5,260 bases of DNA from Longimicrobiaceae bacterium (GTDB taxonomy: Bacteria > Gemmatimonadota > Gemmatimonadetes > Longimicrobiales > Longimicrobiaceae): contig JASLAX010000226.1 of the NCBI GenBank assembly GCA_030146875.1, positions 1 through 5,260 on the forward strand, in the 5' to 3' direction. Below are positions 4,859-5,260 of the stretch, piece after piece. Position 1 is the first letter of the stretch, and each line of letters opens with the position of its first letter. The notes below the pieces were generated by a model. It had not been told where the DNA came from. It did no database searches and was given only the letters and a program-made list of their open reading frames with translations. The position numbers and the translations under genes were made by a program.

Positions 4859-5260
4859 CCAGTTCCTCCGCGTGATGGTGCAGTCCGCCGGCTCGGACCT
4901 GCACCTGAGCTGCGGAACGCCCCCCGTGATGCGCGTCCACGGCCACCTGCAGCGGGTGAAGTTCCGGGACCTCACGGAGCAGGACATGAACGCCCTGCTG
5001 CTGGAGATCCTGAACCCGCACCAGAAGGAGCGGTACGCGTCCACGGGCGACCTGGACTTCGCGTACGAGATCCCGGGCACGGCGCGCTTCCGCGGCAACC
5101 TGTTCCGCCAGCACCGCGGCCCGGCCGCCGTCTTCCGCACCATCCCCTCCAAGGTGATGACGGCGGACGAGCTGAAGCTGCCGGACGTGATCCGCGGCTT
5201 CACCGACCTCAACAAGGGCCTCGTCCTCGTGACGGGCCCCACCGGCTCGGGGAAGTCGAC
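4845..5260 (+). CDS. pilT: Type IV pilus retraction ATPase PilT, N-terminal part (cut by window edge)
   Basis: ATG 4845 opens a frame that runs off the window; 138 residues are visible. PilT hexamers hydrolyse ATP at the base of the type IV pilus to depolymerise pilin and retract the fibre, which powers twitching motility. The sequence follows the family closely: SDLHLSCGTPPVMRVHG (17-33, the PAS-like N-terminal domain), DLDFAYEIPGTARFRGNLFR (69-88), GPAAVFRTIPSK (92-103) and GLVLVTGPTGSGKS (125-138), the last containing the Walker A motif with which the window ends. About 200-230 more residues are expected downstream, with the Asp box, Walker B, His box and the PilT AIRNLIRE motif. The start overlaps the last 14 bp of the PilB-like gene and lacks a strong ribosome site, so translation is probably coupled. 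The visible part shows nothing missing. Confidence 0.93.
   Translation, partial: MAQIDQFLRVMVQSAGSDLHLSCGTPPVMRVHGHLQRVKFRDLTEQDMNALLLEILNPHQKERYASTGDLDFAYEIPGTARFRGNLFRQHRGPAAVFRTIPSKVMTADELKLPDVIRGFTDLNKGLVLVTGPTGSGKS

Noticed and set aside
3182..5242. 686-codon minus-strand open frame antisense to leuB, the PilB-like gene and pilT
   Set aside because: The plus-strand products are recognisable families, while this frame gives repetitive Arg/His/Gln text. It is a shadow of the GC-biased third positions.

Overview
The window is a very GC-rich stretch (roughly 70% G+C by eye, with strongly G/C-biased third codon positions) of bacterial chromosome. The pairing of a twitching-motility ATPase (PilT) with an MshEN/GspE-N domain protein points to a Gram-negative-type, type IV pilus-bearing bacterium. 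The GC level, the dispersed 'CGCGGAG' intergenic repeats and the near-identical terminator hairpins resemble what I associate with Gemmatimonadota such as Longimicrobium. Myxococcota or another high-GC phylum cannot be excluded, and the placement is inference only.

Left part (1-720), accessory. The last 46 codons of an IS630-type transposase run into the window. They are followed by a perfect 15-bp hairpin, then a decayed toxin-antitoxin cassette: a BrnT-type toxin whose middle has been deleted out of frame, overlapping an apparently intact small antitoxin (391-618). A second, nearly identical hairpin closes the cassette. Positions 619-1031 hold no gene, only this terminator and G/C-rich short repeats built on CGCGGAG.

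Middle part (1032-2486). Two tandem minus-strand genes encode 134- and 135-residue proteins that are clear paralogues of each other and match no family I recognise. A 495-bp gene-free gap follows. It holds a strong 12-bp hairpin oriented as a minus-strand terminator, with the same TCGTCGT(T/C)TTCC tail as the other two, and a sigma70-like promoter facing right.

Right part (2487-5260), plus strand, probably one transcription unit. It starts with a complete 3-isopropylmalate dehydrogenase-type enzyme (352 aa). Next, 56 bp later, is a 418-residue protein with the N-terminal MshEN domain and a degenerate N2 domain of a PilB/GspE ATPase but no recognisable motor motifs. Overlapping it by 14 bp is pilT, cut by the window edge just after its Walker A motif. 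The close coupling suggests that the motor-less PilB-like protein works with, or regulates, the pilus retraction ATPase. The metabolic gene in front of them looks like a chance operon neighbour.

Most worth a second look: the motor-less PilB-like protein coupled to pilT, the tandem paralogous unknown proteins, the broken toxin beside a retained antitoxin, and the shared terminator signature, including one copy with no gene to terminate. I see no CRISPR array, tRNA or rRNA, and no convincing new defence system.
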